Counted from the first letter of the stretch, positions 1 to 6,148 are shown. The stretch: DNA of 11,790 nucleotides from Eshraghiella sp050874365 (GCA_050874365.1 JBNMKN010000056.1:1-11790), one strand, 5' to 3'. The notes: generated by a model from the sequence alone, not told the origin. Translations and numbers: made by a program.

Positions 1-47
1 AAATTCTGTACGGCTTCAACGTCAGGTAATTTAATAACTGTTTCCAT
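1..47 (-). CDS. Partial CDS, N-terminus only, possibly HPr-like protein
   Basis: Only the first 15 codons are in the window (METVIKLPDVEAVQN), reading off the left edge. The ATG overlaps the stop codon of the upstream GntR gene as TAATG. A perfect AGGAGG ribosome binding site lies at 57-62, nine bases before the start, so this is a real, translationally coupled second gene of the regulator operon. The short N-terminus resembles HPr-family phosphocarrier-like proteins of Lachnospiraceae as I remember them, which typically open with a short beta strand followed by a segment like 'V..VQ.FV'. That resemblance rests on few residues, so the product name is tentative. The gene's existence is much surer than its function. 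Confidence 0.55.
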   Translation of the reverse strand, partial: METVIKLPDVEAVQN

Positions 48-736
48 TAATGTATTCCTCCTAAGCGGTTTTCAACAAGGTCATAATGCTGGGTAAAAGA
101 TTTGGTACTGGCAACGGCATCCTGATTAACAAGATTGTCCAGTATATCTGTATGTAAAGATAAAAGTTTTTCTTTTACCGAATCATCTGCGTTCTCAATT
201 ACATTGGACATTGATTTGATATATAACTCGGCTACAGGTCTTGAAACAGTAATTAGAAGAGGGTTTTCAGTACATTCTATAAGTCCGACATGAAATTCAA
301 AATCCAATCTGACTAAGTCCTGACCGTTTGCGATTTTCATCTTATCAATGATTGAATATAACTGTTCTTTTCTTTTTTCGGAAATTCCCTTTTTCATTAC
401 GCAGTCGACAACAACGAGGGAAAAATATCTTCTGTACTCCAAAAGGTCATACTCGGAAACCGTCTTTAACGCTAACATCAGTGATATCATGCTCCTGATA
501 GCAGCACCGGAATCTTTGGCAATGTAATTGCCGGAACCATGGCGGCTTTCAACCAGTCCCATACCGCGTAAAATGCTTATAGCTTCTCTTGTAGAATTTC
601 TTCCGATACCAAGTGATTCGGATAAATCACGTTCGGACGGTATTTTACTGCCTATGATTAACTGACCGTCTTTTACCATTTGGACAATATGATTAATGGC
701 TTTCTGGTATTCCATGTTTTCACTTTGTTTTGCCAT
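47..736 (-). CDS. GntR family transcriptional regulator, FadR/FCD subfamily
   Basis: DNA-binding repressor or activator controlled by a small carboxylate or sugar-acid ligand. The N-terminal winged helix (about residues 10-75) has the GntR signature 'GSKIPSERDLSESLGIGRNSTREAI' region ending in the wing 'GSGNYI'. The C-terminal helical FCD domain carries the expected metal-ligand set: D145 and H149 in 'DFEFH', then H195 and H217. I start it at 736, giving 229 residues. The ATG there has a GGAG ribosome binding site six bases upstream, while the ATG at 748 has none. It is followed with a one-base TAATG overlap by a gene running off the left edge. Two FadR-type operators lie directly downstream of its promoter, so it very probably regulates itself and that neighbour. 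The ligand cannot be deduced. Confidence 0.93.
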   Translation of the reverse strand: MAKQSENMEYQKAINHIVQMVKDGQLIIGSKIPSERDLSESLGIGRNSTREAISILRGMGLVESRHGSGNYIAKDSGAAIRSMISLMLALKTVSEYDLLEYRRYFSLVVVDCVMKKGISEKRKEQLYSIIDKMKIANGQDLVRLDFEFHVGLIECTENPLLITVSRPVAELYIKSMSNVIENADDSVKEKLLSLHTDILDNLVNQDAVASTKSFTQHYDLVENRLGGIH

Positions 737-761
737 GGTAATCTCCATTCTGTCAATTTGT

Positions 762-791
762 AAGTGGTAGCACCACTTGGTACTACCACTT
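762..791. promoter_or_regulatory. Twin FadR-type operators for the GntR regulator
   Basis: There are two copies of TGGTNNNACCA: TGGTAGCACCA at 765-775 and TGGTACTACCA at 778-788. The first is extended to a perfect palindromic 7+7 pair, AAGTGGT at 762-768 and ACCACTT at 772-778. The centres are 13 bp apart. FadR-subfamily GntR proteins recognise TNGTNNNACNA, so the match is direct. The pair covers the predicted transcription start, which predicts autorepression by steric blocking of RNA polymerase. Confidence 0.8.
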
Positions 792-819
792 ATTATATTA
801 ATGAAAGGTGATATGTCAA
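792..819 (-). promoter_or_regulatory. Sigma-A promoter of the GntR operon
   Basis: On the minus strand the -35 box is TTGACA (814-819) and the -10 box is TATAAT (792-797), both perfect consensus, separated by 16 bases. Transcription would begin around 780-786, inside the adjacent operator pair. Such a strong promoter fits one that must be held down by a repressor. Confidence 0.8.
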
Positions 820-888
820 TGTTTTTTTAGAGATACAATTATATAAAGTACAAAATCTTTCATTTTTTTACCATTCATGCAAACCGGG

Positions 889-916
889 TTTACAGAATTT
901 ATATAGATGGTAAAAT
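889..916 (+). promoter_or_regulatory. Candidate sigma-A promoter for the small membrane protein
   Basis: TTTACA (889-894) and TAAAAT (911-916) are separated by 16 bases. Each box differs from consensus at one position. They lie 31 bases before the start codon at 948, which has an AAGGAGG site at 935-941. It diverges from the GntR promoter and shares the intergenic region of about 210 bases. Confidence 0.5.
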
Positions 917-947
917 ATAGATAATAACGAGACTAAGGAGGGATAGT

Positions 948-1418
948 ATGAAGAAAAAACGTATTATCATAATAATTCTCGCGGTATTAGTTTTAGCAGG
1001 TTTGTTTGCTATTTATAAACTTCCTGTTAAAGATTCTGAAAAAATCAATTTAGATTCGGATGTAACGATTATTATCCATTCAACAGGATTGAAATACATA
1101 GACGGAAAAGCATATCCTGAAGTTGATACTAAGATGTACAGCGTGAAAAAGGACAGCGAACAACATAAAAAAATTAAAGAAATCATCGGAGATACAAAGT
1201 TGTACCGGAAAAAAGAATCAAGTGTGAACAGGATGTCACCGGGTGGTGCAAGTGTCTATATAAACCTGATATTTGAAGGCGTAACGGTTACATTCAGGGA
1301 CGATGGATTTATTTTAATCGGCGATAAATATTACGGAACAAATAGGTTTGGTAAGAGTGATAACGATATATACACCACCCTGTCAGAGTATATACAGACA
1401 CATTGTACAGTGATATAA
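948..1418 (+). CDS. Small membrane-anchored extracytoplasmic protein, unknown function
   Basis: I do not recognise this 156-residue protein with confidence. It begins with a positively charged stretch (MKKKR) and a hydrophobic segment at about residues 5-23, which is a signal anchor or uncleaved signal peptide. There is no lipobox cysteine after it, so it is unlikely to be a lipoprotein. The remainder is soluble, lysine-rich and mixed alpha/beta, with beta-like stretches ('VTIIIHST', 'VTVTFRDDGFILIG') and a single Cys near the C-terminus. It resembles the many small secreted Firmicutes proteins of undefined function. Start choice is firm, because AAGGAGG at 935-941 lies six bases upstream. 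The methyltransferase remnant follows after 38 bases and could be co-transcribed. Confidence 0.8.
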   Translation: MKKKRIIIIILAVLVLAGLFAIYKLPVKDSEKINLDSDVTIIIHSTGLKYIDGKAYPEVDTKMYSVKKDSEQHKKIKEIIGDTKLYRKKESSVNRMSPGGASVYINLIFEGVTVTFRDDGFILIGDKYYGTNRFGKSDNDIYTTLSEYIQTHCTVI

Positions 1419-1456
1419 TCTGTATAATGTATTATTCAAAAGAAGGAGTCTTTTTG

Positions 1457-1972
1457 ATGAAAGAAAAAATTAATGTAACAGGTGTACCTGAAACAATGAT
1501 ACAGACTTTATACGCAAGAGCCTGTGAAACAGAAAAAAAGAAACCTAAAATCAAAGATGAAATGGCAGTTGAAATTGTTTCAAGGCTGGATTACGATTTC
1601 TCCAATGCGAAAAAAGATAAAGTAATGAGTTCAGGCGTCATTGCAAGAACAATTGTGTTGGACAAGATGACAGAGCAGTATTTAAGCGATAATCCGGGAA
1701 GCATTGTTTTAAACATAGCCTGTGGACTTGATACAAGATGTTACCGTATGCAGGGAAAATATCTGCGTTGGTATAATATCGACCTGCCTGAGACCATGCA
1801 GATAAGAAGCCGTTTTTTTGCGGAAAACGGATCGGTTTATCAGATTGCAAAATCGGCAATGGATGGCAGTTATGCAGACGATATAACTTATAATAATGAA
1901 AATGTTTTAGTCATTATTGAAGGACTTTCCATGTACCTGAATTTACATACCAAAGAGAGGTCAGTCTGGTAG
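1457..1972 (+). pseudogene. C-terminally truncated class I SAM methyltransferase (LCM/TcmP type)
   Basis: The 171 residues align by eye to the N-terminal two thirds of the leucine carboxyl methyltransferase/TcmP-like O-methyltransferases, which are usually about 270 residues. Recognisable elements in order are 'VPETMIQTLYARACETE', 'DEMAVEIVSRLDYDF', the SAM-binding motif 'VLNIACGLDTRCYRM', 'WYNIDLPE' and the 'EGLSMYL' motif. The frame then runs into unrelated residues and stops at 1970-1972. I find no continuation of the family in the next bases in any frame, so the C-terminal substrate and dimer region is deleted rather than merely frameshifted. The start at 1457 has AAGGAG ten bases upstream. 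An earlier in-frame ATG at 1403 overlaps the previous gene and lacks a site. It is probably non-functional, although a stable truncated protein cannot be excluded. Confidence 0.75.
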
Positions 1973-1974
1973 AG

Positions 1975-1995
1975 GGTATGAAAAAAAATCATACC
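1975..1995. repeat. Inverted repeat after the truncated methyltransferase
   Basis: GGTATGA (1975-1981) and TCATACC (1989-1995) form a perfect 7-bp stem around a loop of seven A residues. The right arm overlaps a second palindrome, ATACCGGTAT, at 1991-2000. No T-tract follows, so it does not look like a standard intrinsic terminator. It sits at the point where methyltransferase homology ends and may mark the rearrangement. Confidence 0.5.
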
Positions 1996-2105
1996 GGTAT
2001 ATCATGTACTTGGCAAAATTCCGGTAATCCGTAACTGTTCAAATAAAATTGTGGTTATGGAAAAAAATTAGTGTCAATCCGTAAATTGATAATTTCAATA
2101 TTTTT

Positions 2106-2135
2106 TGTAACGAAAACTTAAATGCGGACTCTAAT
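2106..2135 (+). promoter_or_regulatory. Candidate ECF-type promoter of the sigma factor operon
   Basis: TGTAAC (2106-2111), a 16-base spacer and ACTCTAAT (2128-2135) fit the general ECF pattern of an 'AAC' -35 motif with a short 'CTC/GTC' -10 element. It sits 30 bases upstream of the sigma factor start codon. ECF operons commonly carry their own sigma's promoter, so autoregulation is the natural reading. No equally good sigma-A promoter is visible here. Confidence 0.5.
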
Positions 2136-2165
2136 ATGTGAAGAAAATCGAAGGACAAGGTAAAA

Positions 2166-2663
2166 ATGCTATTTAAAGATGTTTATTCAAAATATTGCCA
2201 AAGTGTTTATCGATATCTTTTATCACTTACAGGAGAAGAGAATCTTGCGGAGGAGCTGGTTTCTGAAACGTTTTACAGGGCGTTTCTTAACATAGATTCC
2301 TTCAAGGGAGAAAGTAGCATGTACACATGGCTTTGCCAGATAGGTAAAAATGCGTGGTATAAAGAATGTAAGAGAAGAAAAAGATTTGATTCTGCCAAAG
2401 AGGTGTCCGTGGAGCTGGCAGACGAAAAAGAATCCGTTGAAAGCAGCGTAATTAAGCGGGAACAGGCAGAATTAATAATGGATGCGATGGATAAGCTGGA
2501 ATCACCTTATGTGGATGTATTCATAATGCGTGTCTATGGTGAAAAGAAGCTTTCGGAAATTGCAAAGCATTACGGTAAGTCTGAAAGCTGGGCAAGAGTC
2601 ACATATTACAGGGCAAAAGCAAAAATTATTGAAATTATGGAGGAAACGGAAAATGAAATATAA
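2166..2663 (+). CDS. RNA polymerase sigma factor, ECF (sigma-70) family
   Basis: This 165-residue alternative sigma factor has normal ECF length. Region 2 is at about residues 7-75 ('YCQSVYRYLLSLTGEENLAE' onward, with the 'TFYRAFLNIDSFKG' and 'MYTWLCQIGKNAWYKECKRRKR' parts that melt and bind the -10 element). A linker rich in E and D follows. Region 4 is at about residues 105-160, with a helix-turn-helix around 'LSEIAKHYGKSESWARVTYYRAKAKI'. The start has AAGG five bases upstream. Its 3' end overlaps the anti-sigma gene by 11 bases, an arrangement that couples synthesis of the two partners. The stimulus cannot be read from sequence, but the third operon gene, a membrane acyltransferase, points to a cell-envelope response. 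Confidence 0.95.
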   Translation: MLFKDVYSKYCQSVYRYLLSLTGEENLAEELVSETFYRAFLNIDSFKGESSMYTWLCQIGKNAWYKECKRRKRFDSAKEVSVELADEKESVESSVIKREQAELIMDAMDKLESPYVDVFIMRVYGEKKLSEIAKHYGKSESWARVTYYRAKAKIIEIMEETENEI

Positions 2664-3465
2664 TTGTGAACTTGTTAAGGATTTAATACCTTTGTATCAG
2701 GACAAGGTATGCTCGGATGAGAGCAGAAGAATTGTTGAGGAACACGTTAAGGAATGTGAAAAATGCAGAAAAACAGCCGAAATGATGGAACTCGACTTTG
2801 AGTATGAGGAAGACGGAAATGAGCTTGACAAAAATTCCGTAAAAAAATGCTTCGGCAGGATTAAAAAGCGGTTTGCAATTATATTGGCAGCGGTAATTGT
2901 AGCGTTGCCTGTCTGTACGGTTACCGTAAGACTTGGGATAAACGAATATAAAAAAGAAGGAATCTGTTTTTCCAATCTTGACGAATATAAAACCGTATCG
3001 GATTTTATGAAAAATATCAAAAATGAGAACTTTGAGAAAGCTTTTGGCAGATTAAACAGAGAGGGCGATTATGAGTCCATAATTTCTGCAAAGGATATTG
3101 ATGAAAATGCCTCAGACACATCCAAAGAGGATATAGAACGTAAGAAATTTGTATATGAAAATTACAGTGATGTACTTGATATGTCATTGGAGGAATACGA
3201 AAAAAACGAATGTGATAAAGCTACAGCGTTGTTTGAAGAAGCAAAAGATAGAGGATATTATATAGTTTCTTACAAAAAAATAGATTCTTACTATGCAAAG
3301 GGAATAGGCTGGATTTTTACATACAGGGTAAAATATCATACGGAATTGGGAACAACGGAAGACCGTATGTGGGATATTGTCGCCAAAGACGGAAAAATAA
3401 GTCTTCAGTTCTACTCTGTGCAGGGAGAAAGCGAATTTCTTGAGGAAGCGATAGCATGCGCATAA
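2653..3465 (+). CDS. Transmembrane anti-sigma factor with zinc-finger (ZAS) domain
   Basis: This 270-residue partner should hold the upstream ECF sigma inactive at the membrane. The cytoplasmic N-terminus carries the anti-sigma zinc motif H31-x3-C35-x2-C38, with C5 as the usual further ligand, in a typical 'LIPLYQDKVCSDESRRIVEEHVKECEKC' context. One membrane helix is at about residues 74-92, preceded by a basic stretch. The extracellular part (about 93-270) is acidic with lysine-rich helices and is not a domain I recognise. It is the likely sensor. Start at 2653 is set by the zinc motif at the family's usual position. The longer frame from 2530 would merely read through the sigma gene. It overlaps the sigma gene by 11 bases and the acyltransferase by 10 bases. 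Confidence 0.9.
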   Translation: MKYNCELVKDLIPLYQDKVCSDESRRIVEEHVKECEKCRKTAEMMELDFEYEEDGNELDKNSVKKCFGRIKKRFAIILAAVIVALPVCTVTVRLGINEYKKEGICFSNLDEYKTVSDFMKNIKNENFEKAFGRLNREGDYESIISAKDIDENASDTSKEDIERKKFVYENYSDVLDMSLEEYEKNECDKATALFEEAKDRGYYIVSYKKIDSYYAKGIGWIFTYRVKYHTELGTTEDRMWDIVAKDGKISLQFYSVQGESEFLEEAIACA

Positions 3466-4385
3466 AAGGCAGAAATAAATACATCTGTAACATTAAAGCG
3501 GTGCTTATTTTTCTGGTAGTTCTGGGACATGTACTGGAAAATTATCTTGATAAGCCTGCGGTGCTTACAATATACAAATTTATCTATATTTTCCATATGC
3601 CGTTATTTGTGTTCATATCGGGAAAGATGACAAGAAGCATTTCTGTATGTAAAAAGCAGATGATAAAGTCAATGGAATTATACTGTATTTTTGACCTGTT
3701 TTATATAGTTTATGAAAGGGTCATATACGATAAAAGACTTGACCTGTTCACCCCTTACTGGCATTTATGGCACCTGTTTGCACTGATTGTATGGAGTGCC
3801 TTAGGGATGTTGTTTTTGTGGCTGCAGGAGCATAAAGTGAGCAGTAAAATAATATTTTTCGGAACAGTCGTTGCTTCTCTTATGATTGGAACGTTAAAAT
3901 TTGCGGACAGAAGGTTGGCACTGCAAAGGATTTTTGCCTTTTTACCGTATTATTATCTTGGAATGACAGCGTATATTGATGATATAAAAGATAAAAAATG
4001 GGTTAAGATTACATCAATAATTATTTCACTAATAGCTGTTCCGGTTGTTGTCATATATGTTCCGAAAAGCTTTATATATCAGGCAATGCCGTATAGCGGG
4101 GATATTTTAACGGGAATATTAATGAGACTTGTCTGTGAAATTGCGGCGGCAACCGTATCAATCCTTATTTTACTGTATATGCCGGACAAAAAGCTTGCCT
4201 TTACTGCTGTGGGAAAAGACACACTCCCCATATATGTTTTTCATCCCGTTGCAATTCCTGTAATCTGTTTCTTTACGGATATATCTGTGGGTGTTATACC
4301 GGGAGCGGTCTTTTTCACAGCATGGATAATAGCTGTTATTTATATGGCAAGCAGGTTTATAAGACCAGTTAATTATCTTGAATGA
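3456..4385 (+). CDS. Membrane acyltransferase, acyltransferase-3 family
   Basis: This 309-residue, multi-pass membrane protein resembles the fucose 4-O-acetylase/acyltransferase-3 group. These proteins move acyl groups, usually acetyl, across the membrane onto cell-surface polysaccharide or peptidoglycan. The opening 'IKAVLIFLVVLGHVLENY' carries the conserved His25, and 'FHMPLFVFISGK' (46-57) is the second family hallmark. Around eight to ten hydrophobic helices follow. There is no C-terminal SGNH domain of the OatA kind, so the acceptor is unknown. It starts inside the last codons of the anti-sigma gene (10-base overlap) and ends on the terminator at 4375-4403, so it is the last gene of the ECF operon. 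That makes it a likely output of the envelope response, comparable in logic to the sigV-rsiV-oatA operon of Bacillus subtilis. Confidence 0.85.
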   Translation: MRIKGRNKYICNIKAVLIFLVVLGHVLENYLDKPAVLTIYKFIYIFHMPLFVFISGKMTRSISVCKKQMIKSMELYCIFDLFYIVYERVIYDKRLDLFTPYWHLWHLFALIVWSALGMLFLWLQEHKVSSKIIFFGTVVASLMIGTLKFADRRLALQRIFAFLPYYYLGMTAYIDDIKDKKWVKITSIIISLIAVPVVVIYVPKSFIYQAMPYSGDILTGILMRLVCEIAAATVSILILLYMPDKKLAFTAVGKDTLPIYVFHPVAIPVICFFTDISVGVIPGAVFFTAWIIAVIYMASRFIRPVNYLE

Positions 4386-4403
4386 TATTTATTCAAGATT
4401 TTT
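4375..4403 (+). terminator. Intrinsic terminator of the ECF operon
   Basis: ATCTTGAA (4375-4382) and TTCAAGAT (4392-4399) form a perfect 8-bp stem with a 9-base loop, followed by TTTT. It covers the acyltransferase stop codon and also forms the last codons of the convergent HxlR gene, so it is economical in space. The minus-strand side lacks a T-run, so it probably works for plus-strand transcription only. Confidence 0.7.
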
Positions 4404-4715
4404 CTTGTAGTTAGTGCCCCATTCTTTCAGTGAGTTAAGGATGGGACGCATGGTTTCGCCAAGTTCACTTAAGGAATATTCCACATGAGGGGGAACTTCG
4501 GGGTATACTTTCCTTATTATCAGACCGTCTTCCTCCATGGAACGGAGGCTGTCTGTCAATACTTTCTGACTTATTCCATCAAGGCTTTTTTTAAGTTCAT
4601 TAAATCTCCAAGGTCTGTCTAAAAGATTTCTTAATATCAACAATTTCCATTTACTTCCGATAAGCTGTACCGTAACCGCTACGGGACATTCAGGCAGTTC
4701 TTCTCTTGTAAGCAT
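4389..4715 (-). CDS. HxlR family winged-helix transcriptional regulator
   Basis: This 108-residue MarR-like single-domain regulator has the family opening 'ECPVAVTVQLIGSKWKLLILRNLL', the recognition region 'FNELKKSLDGISQKVLTDSLRSMEEDGLI' and the wing 'VYPEVPPHVEYSLSELG'. Cys10 before the first helix is the position used as a redox or electrophile sensor in several members (HypR, YodB), so thiol sensing is plausible though unproven here. I start it at 4715, where GGAGG (4726-4730) lies ten bases upstream. The longer frame from 4760 lacks such support. It is divergent from the ACGX peptide operon, with 201 bases between the starts rich in inverted repeats. This is the usual arrangement for an HxlR protein that controls its neighbour. 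A nitroreductase in that operon fits the family's typical targets. Confidence 0.93.
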   Translation of the reverse strand: MLTREELPECPVAVTVQLIGSKWKLLILRNLLDRPWRFNELKKSLDGISQKVLTDSLRSMEEDGLIIRKVYPEVPPHVEYSLSELGETMRPILNSLKEWGTNYKKNLE

Positions 4716-4796
4716 AATACAATTACCTCCTATAAGTTCAAAATATGATGTAAGTATCAATTACAATGTAACATATAAAAATGAGTATGTCCATTG

Positions 4797-4812
4797 GTTA
4801 CCTAAGAGTAAC
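4797..4812. promoter_or_regulatory. Candidate HxlR operator
   Basis: The dyad GTTAC-CTAAGA-GTAAC has perfect 5-bp arms, about half way between the divergent starts. Further GTAAC-like half sites occur nearby (around 4777-4782). The assignment is by position and symmetry only. Confidence 0.4.
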
Positions 4813-4872
4813 TATGTAATAAAAAAGTGCGTACTTTTAACTTTGTTTCTGAATTGATATTTTAAAAGTACA

Positions 4873-4905
4873 ACAGGGCATAACCTGTGAGTTATAAATT
4901 ACAGG
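4873..4905 (+). promoter_or_regulatory. Mutually exclusive hairpins overlapping the peptide gene's ribosome binding site
   Basis: CCTGT at 4884-4888 can pair with ACAGG upstream (4873-4877) or with ACAGG downstream (4901-4905). The downstream partner contains the first half of the AGGAGG ribosome binding site. The two pairings cannot coexist, so the leader could in principle switch between a sequestered and an open site. Stems are only 5 bp and could be chance. Confidence 0.25.
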
Positions 4906-4916
4906 AGGTAATGTAA

Positions 4917-5060
4917 ATGGCATTATCAGATATTTTTGGATGGAATGAGGAAAAAGAAGCACAGGGAAGTACAGCCTGTGGAACAGCCTGCGGGGCATCG
5001 GATAAACCGGAAGAGAAGCCTGCGGCGTGTGGAACAGCCTGTGGAGCATCTGACAAATAG
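4917..5060 (+). CDS. ACGX-repeat RiPP precursor peptide
   Basis: This 47-residue peptide is too short for routine gene calling but is well supported by AGGAGG at 4903-4908, eight bases before the ATG, and by the maturase gene 26 bases downstream. The leader 'MALSDIFGWNEEKEAQGST' (1-19) is followed by two copies of the core ACGTACGASDK (residues 20-30 and 37-47), joined by PEEKPA. Cysteines are at 21, 25, 38 and 42, always in an A-C-G context. It matches what I remember as the 'ACGX-repeat peptide' family, encoded beside a radical SAM/SPASM enzyme of the 'ACGX system'. Those are family names in annotation databases, and I know of no characterised product. The likely fate is cysteine-centred crosslinking (for example thioether) by the neighbour, then possibly leader removal, but no protease or exporter is encoded nearby. 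Confidence 0.88.
   Translation: MALSDIFGWNEEKEAQGSTACGTACGASDKPEEKPAACGTACGASDK
4974..5057 (+). repeat. Two 33-base coding repeats in the precursor peptide gene
   Basis: Units at 4974-5006 and 5025-5057 each encode ACGTACGASDK and are offset by 51 bases. By eye they differ at five positions, and all five are third-codon changes that leave the amino acid unchanged (Ala, Cys, Gly, Ser, Asp). The peptide repeat is therefore being conserved while the DNA drifts. It is not a fresh duplication. Confidence 0.85.
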
Positions 5061-5086
5061 GAAGTTTTAGAAAGGAGACGGATAGG

Positions 5087-6148
5087 ATGAGCCGGTATTT
5101 TTCATTTCAGTGGCATATAACGGACGAATGTGACCAGCGGTGTAAACATTGCTATATTTTTTCAGGAAAAGGCTGTGAAGAGCTTAAAAGCATGACTTGG
5201 GAACAGATGAAAGAAGTTGTTGACAACTGTGAGGATTTTTGTAAAGTATATGGCAGAATACCGTATTTTTATATTACAGGCGGGGACCCTATCCTTCATC
5301 CTGACTTCTGGAAACTGGCAGTGCTTTTAAAAAGCAAGGAAATACCATTTACGATTATGGGTAATCCTTTTCATCTTGATGATGAGATATGCCGTATGCT
5401 TAAAGTATGCGGCTGTGAGAAGTACCAGATGTCTTTAGACGGCATGGAAAAGACCCATGACTGGTTCAGAAAGCCCGGAAGTTTTTCGCTTACCCTTGAA
5501 AAAGTGGGATGTCTTAACAGGGCAGGAATTAAAAGTGTCATCATGAGTACGGTATCAAAGACCAATATGGATGAGATACCGGATATAATTGATGAGGTTG
5601 TAAAAGCGAAAGTAAAAGTATTTGCGTTTTCCCGTTATGTACCGACGGGAGGAGAAGTCGATACAAGCATGACACCACAGGAATACAGAAAGCTTCTGGA
5701 AACCTGTGATGGAAAGTTCAAGGCGTATACCGAGGCAGGCTGTGAGACATATTTTAATAAAAAAGACCATTTATGGACTTTATACGAATATGAGACAGGT
5801 CAGTTTAAGCTGCCGGAGAGTGCTAAGAACGGCATGATTTACGGTGGCTGTAATTGCGGCAACTGCCATATCACAATAGCGTCAGACGGTGACGTTATGG
5901 CGTGCAGAAGAGTTATGGACAGCAAGGTGGCGAATGTATTTGAAGACAGGCTCGCAGACGTATGGGTTAGCCGGATGGAAAAATACAGGGACTATGACAG
6001 ATTTAAAAAATGCAGTAAATGTGAACTGAAAGCATGGTGCAGGGGTTGTCCTGCCGTAGCCAACGGAATGAATGGAAGTTTTTACGACGTTGACCCACAA
6101 TGCTGGAAAATTAAAAATGATATAACGGGAGAGGTGTTACCATGTTAA
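5087..6148 (+). CDS. Radical SAM/SPASM peptide maturase, ACGX system
   Basis: This 353-residue enzyme is predicted to modify the upstream Cys-rich peptide. The radical SAM cluster motif C15-x3-C19-x2-C22 ('CDQRCKHC') sits at the extreme N-terminus, followed by 'YITGGDP' (the GGE-like SAM-binding motif) in a TIM-barrel core. The C-terminal SPASM region supplies cysteines for two auxiliary 4Fe-4S clusters: C255, C257, C260, C273, C309, C312, C318, C321 and C339, in a 'CSKCELKAWCRGCPA...DPQC' pattern. Such enzymes make thioether, C-C or related crosslinks in RiPPs. No N-terminal RRE domain is seen before the barrel, so leader recognition must occur elsewhere in the protein. AAAGGAG lies about ten bases before the ATG. 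The 3' end overlaps the nitroreductase gene by 7 bases, so the two are translationally coupled. Confidence 0.93.
   Translation: MSRYFSFQWHITDECDQRCKHCYIFSGKGCEELKSMTWEQMKEVVDNCEDFCKVYGRIPYFYITGGDPILHPDFWKLAVLLKSKEIPFTIMGNPFHLDDEICRMLKVCGCEKYQMSLDGMEKTHDWFRKPGSFSLTLEKVGCLNRAGIKSVIMSTVSKTNMDEIPDIIDEVVKAKVKVFAFSRYVPTGGEVDTSMTPQEYRKLLETCDGKFKAYTEAGCETYFNKKDHLWTLYEYETGQFKLPESAKNGMIYGGCNCGNCHITIASDGDVMACRRVMDSKVANVFEDRLADVWVSRMEKYRDYDRFKKCSKCELKAWCRGCPAVANGMNGSFYDVDPQCWKIKNDITGEVLPC

Larger units (their letters stand above)
4716..4916. promoter_or_regulatory. Divergent regulatory region between HxlR and the ACGX operon
   Basis: This short AT-rich region holds several symmetric elements: GTTAC-N6-GTAAC at 4797-4812, AAAAGT-N4-ACTTTT at 4823-4838, and a widely spaced pair GTACTTTTAA (4831-4840) with TTAAAAGTAC (4862-4871). 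The GTTAC-N6-GTAAC site is the best candidate HxlR operator, because such dyads are common between HxlR genes and divergent targets. I could not pick a convincing -35/-10 pair for either direction. The peptide gene's ribosome binding site AGGAGG is at 4903-4908, eight bases before its ATG. Confidence 0.55.

Noticed and set aside
1403..1456. Earlier in-frame ATG for the methyltransferase
   Set aside because: It lies inside the previous gene without a ribosome binding site. The ATG at 1457 has AAGGAG and matches the family start.
1975..1995. Hairpin as an intrinsic terminator
   Set aside because: The stem is perfect but no T-run follows on the plus strand, and the loop is a pure A tract.
2530..2652. 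Longer N-terminus for the anti-sigma factor
   Set aside because: It would read 41 codons out of frame through the sigma gene. The zinc motif places the true start at 2653.
4808..4835. GTAAC-N18-GTAC as a second ECF promoter upstream of the peptide gene
   Set aside because: The downstream element does not match the CTCTAAT seen at the sigma factor's own promoter, so a link to that sigma is not supported.
4974..5057. The two 33-base units as a CRISPR-like or mobile repeat
   Set aside because: Only two units, both in frame and coding, with third-position differences. This is a peptide repeat.
4917..5060. The Cys-rich peptide as a small metallothionein rather than a RiPP precursor
   Set aside because: Four cysteines in regular ACG repeats next to a SPASM-type radical SAM gene fit a modification substrate better. 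Metal binding by the mature product is still possible.
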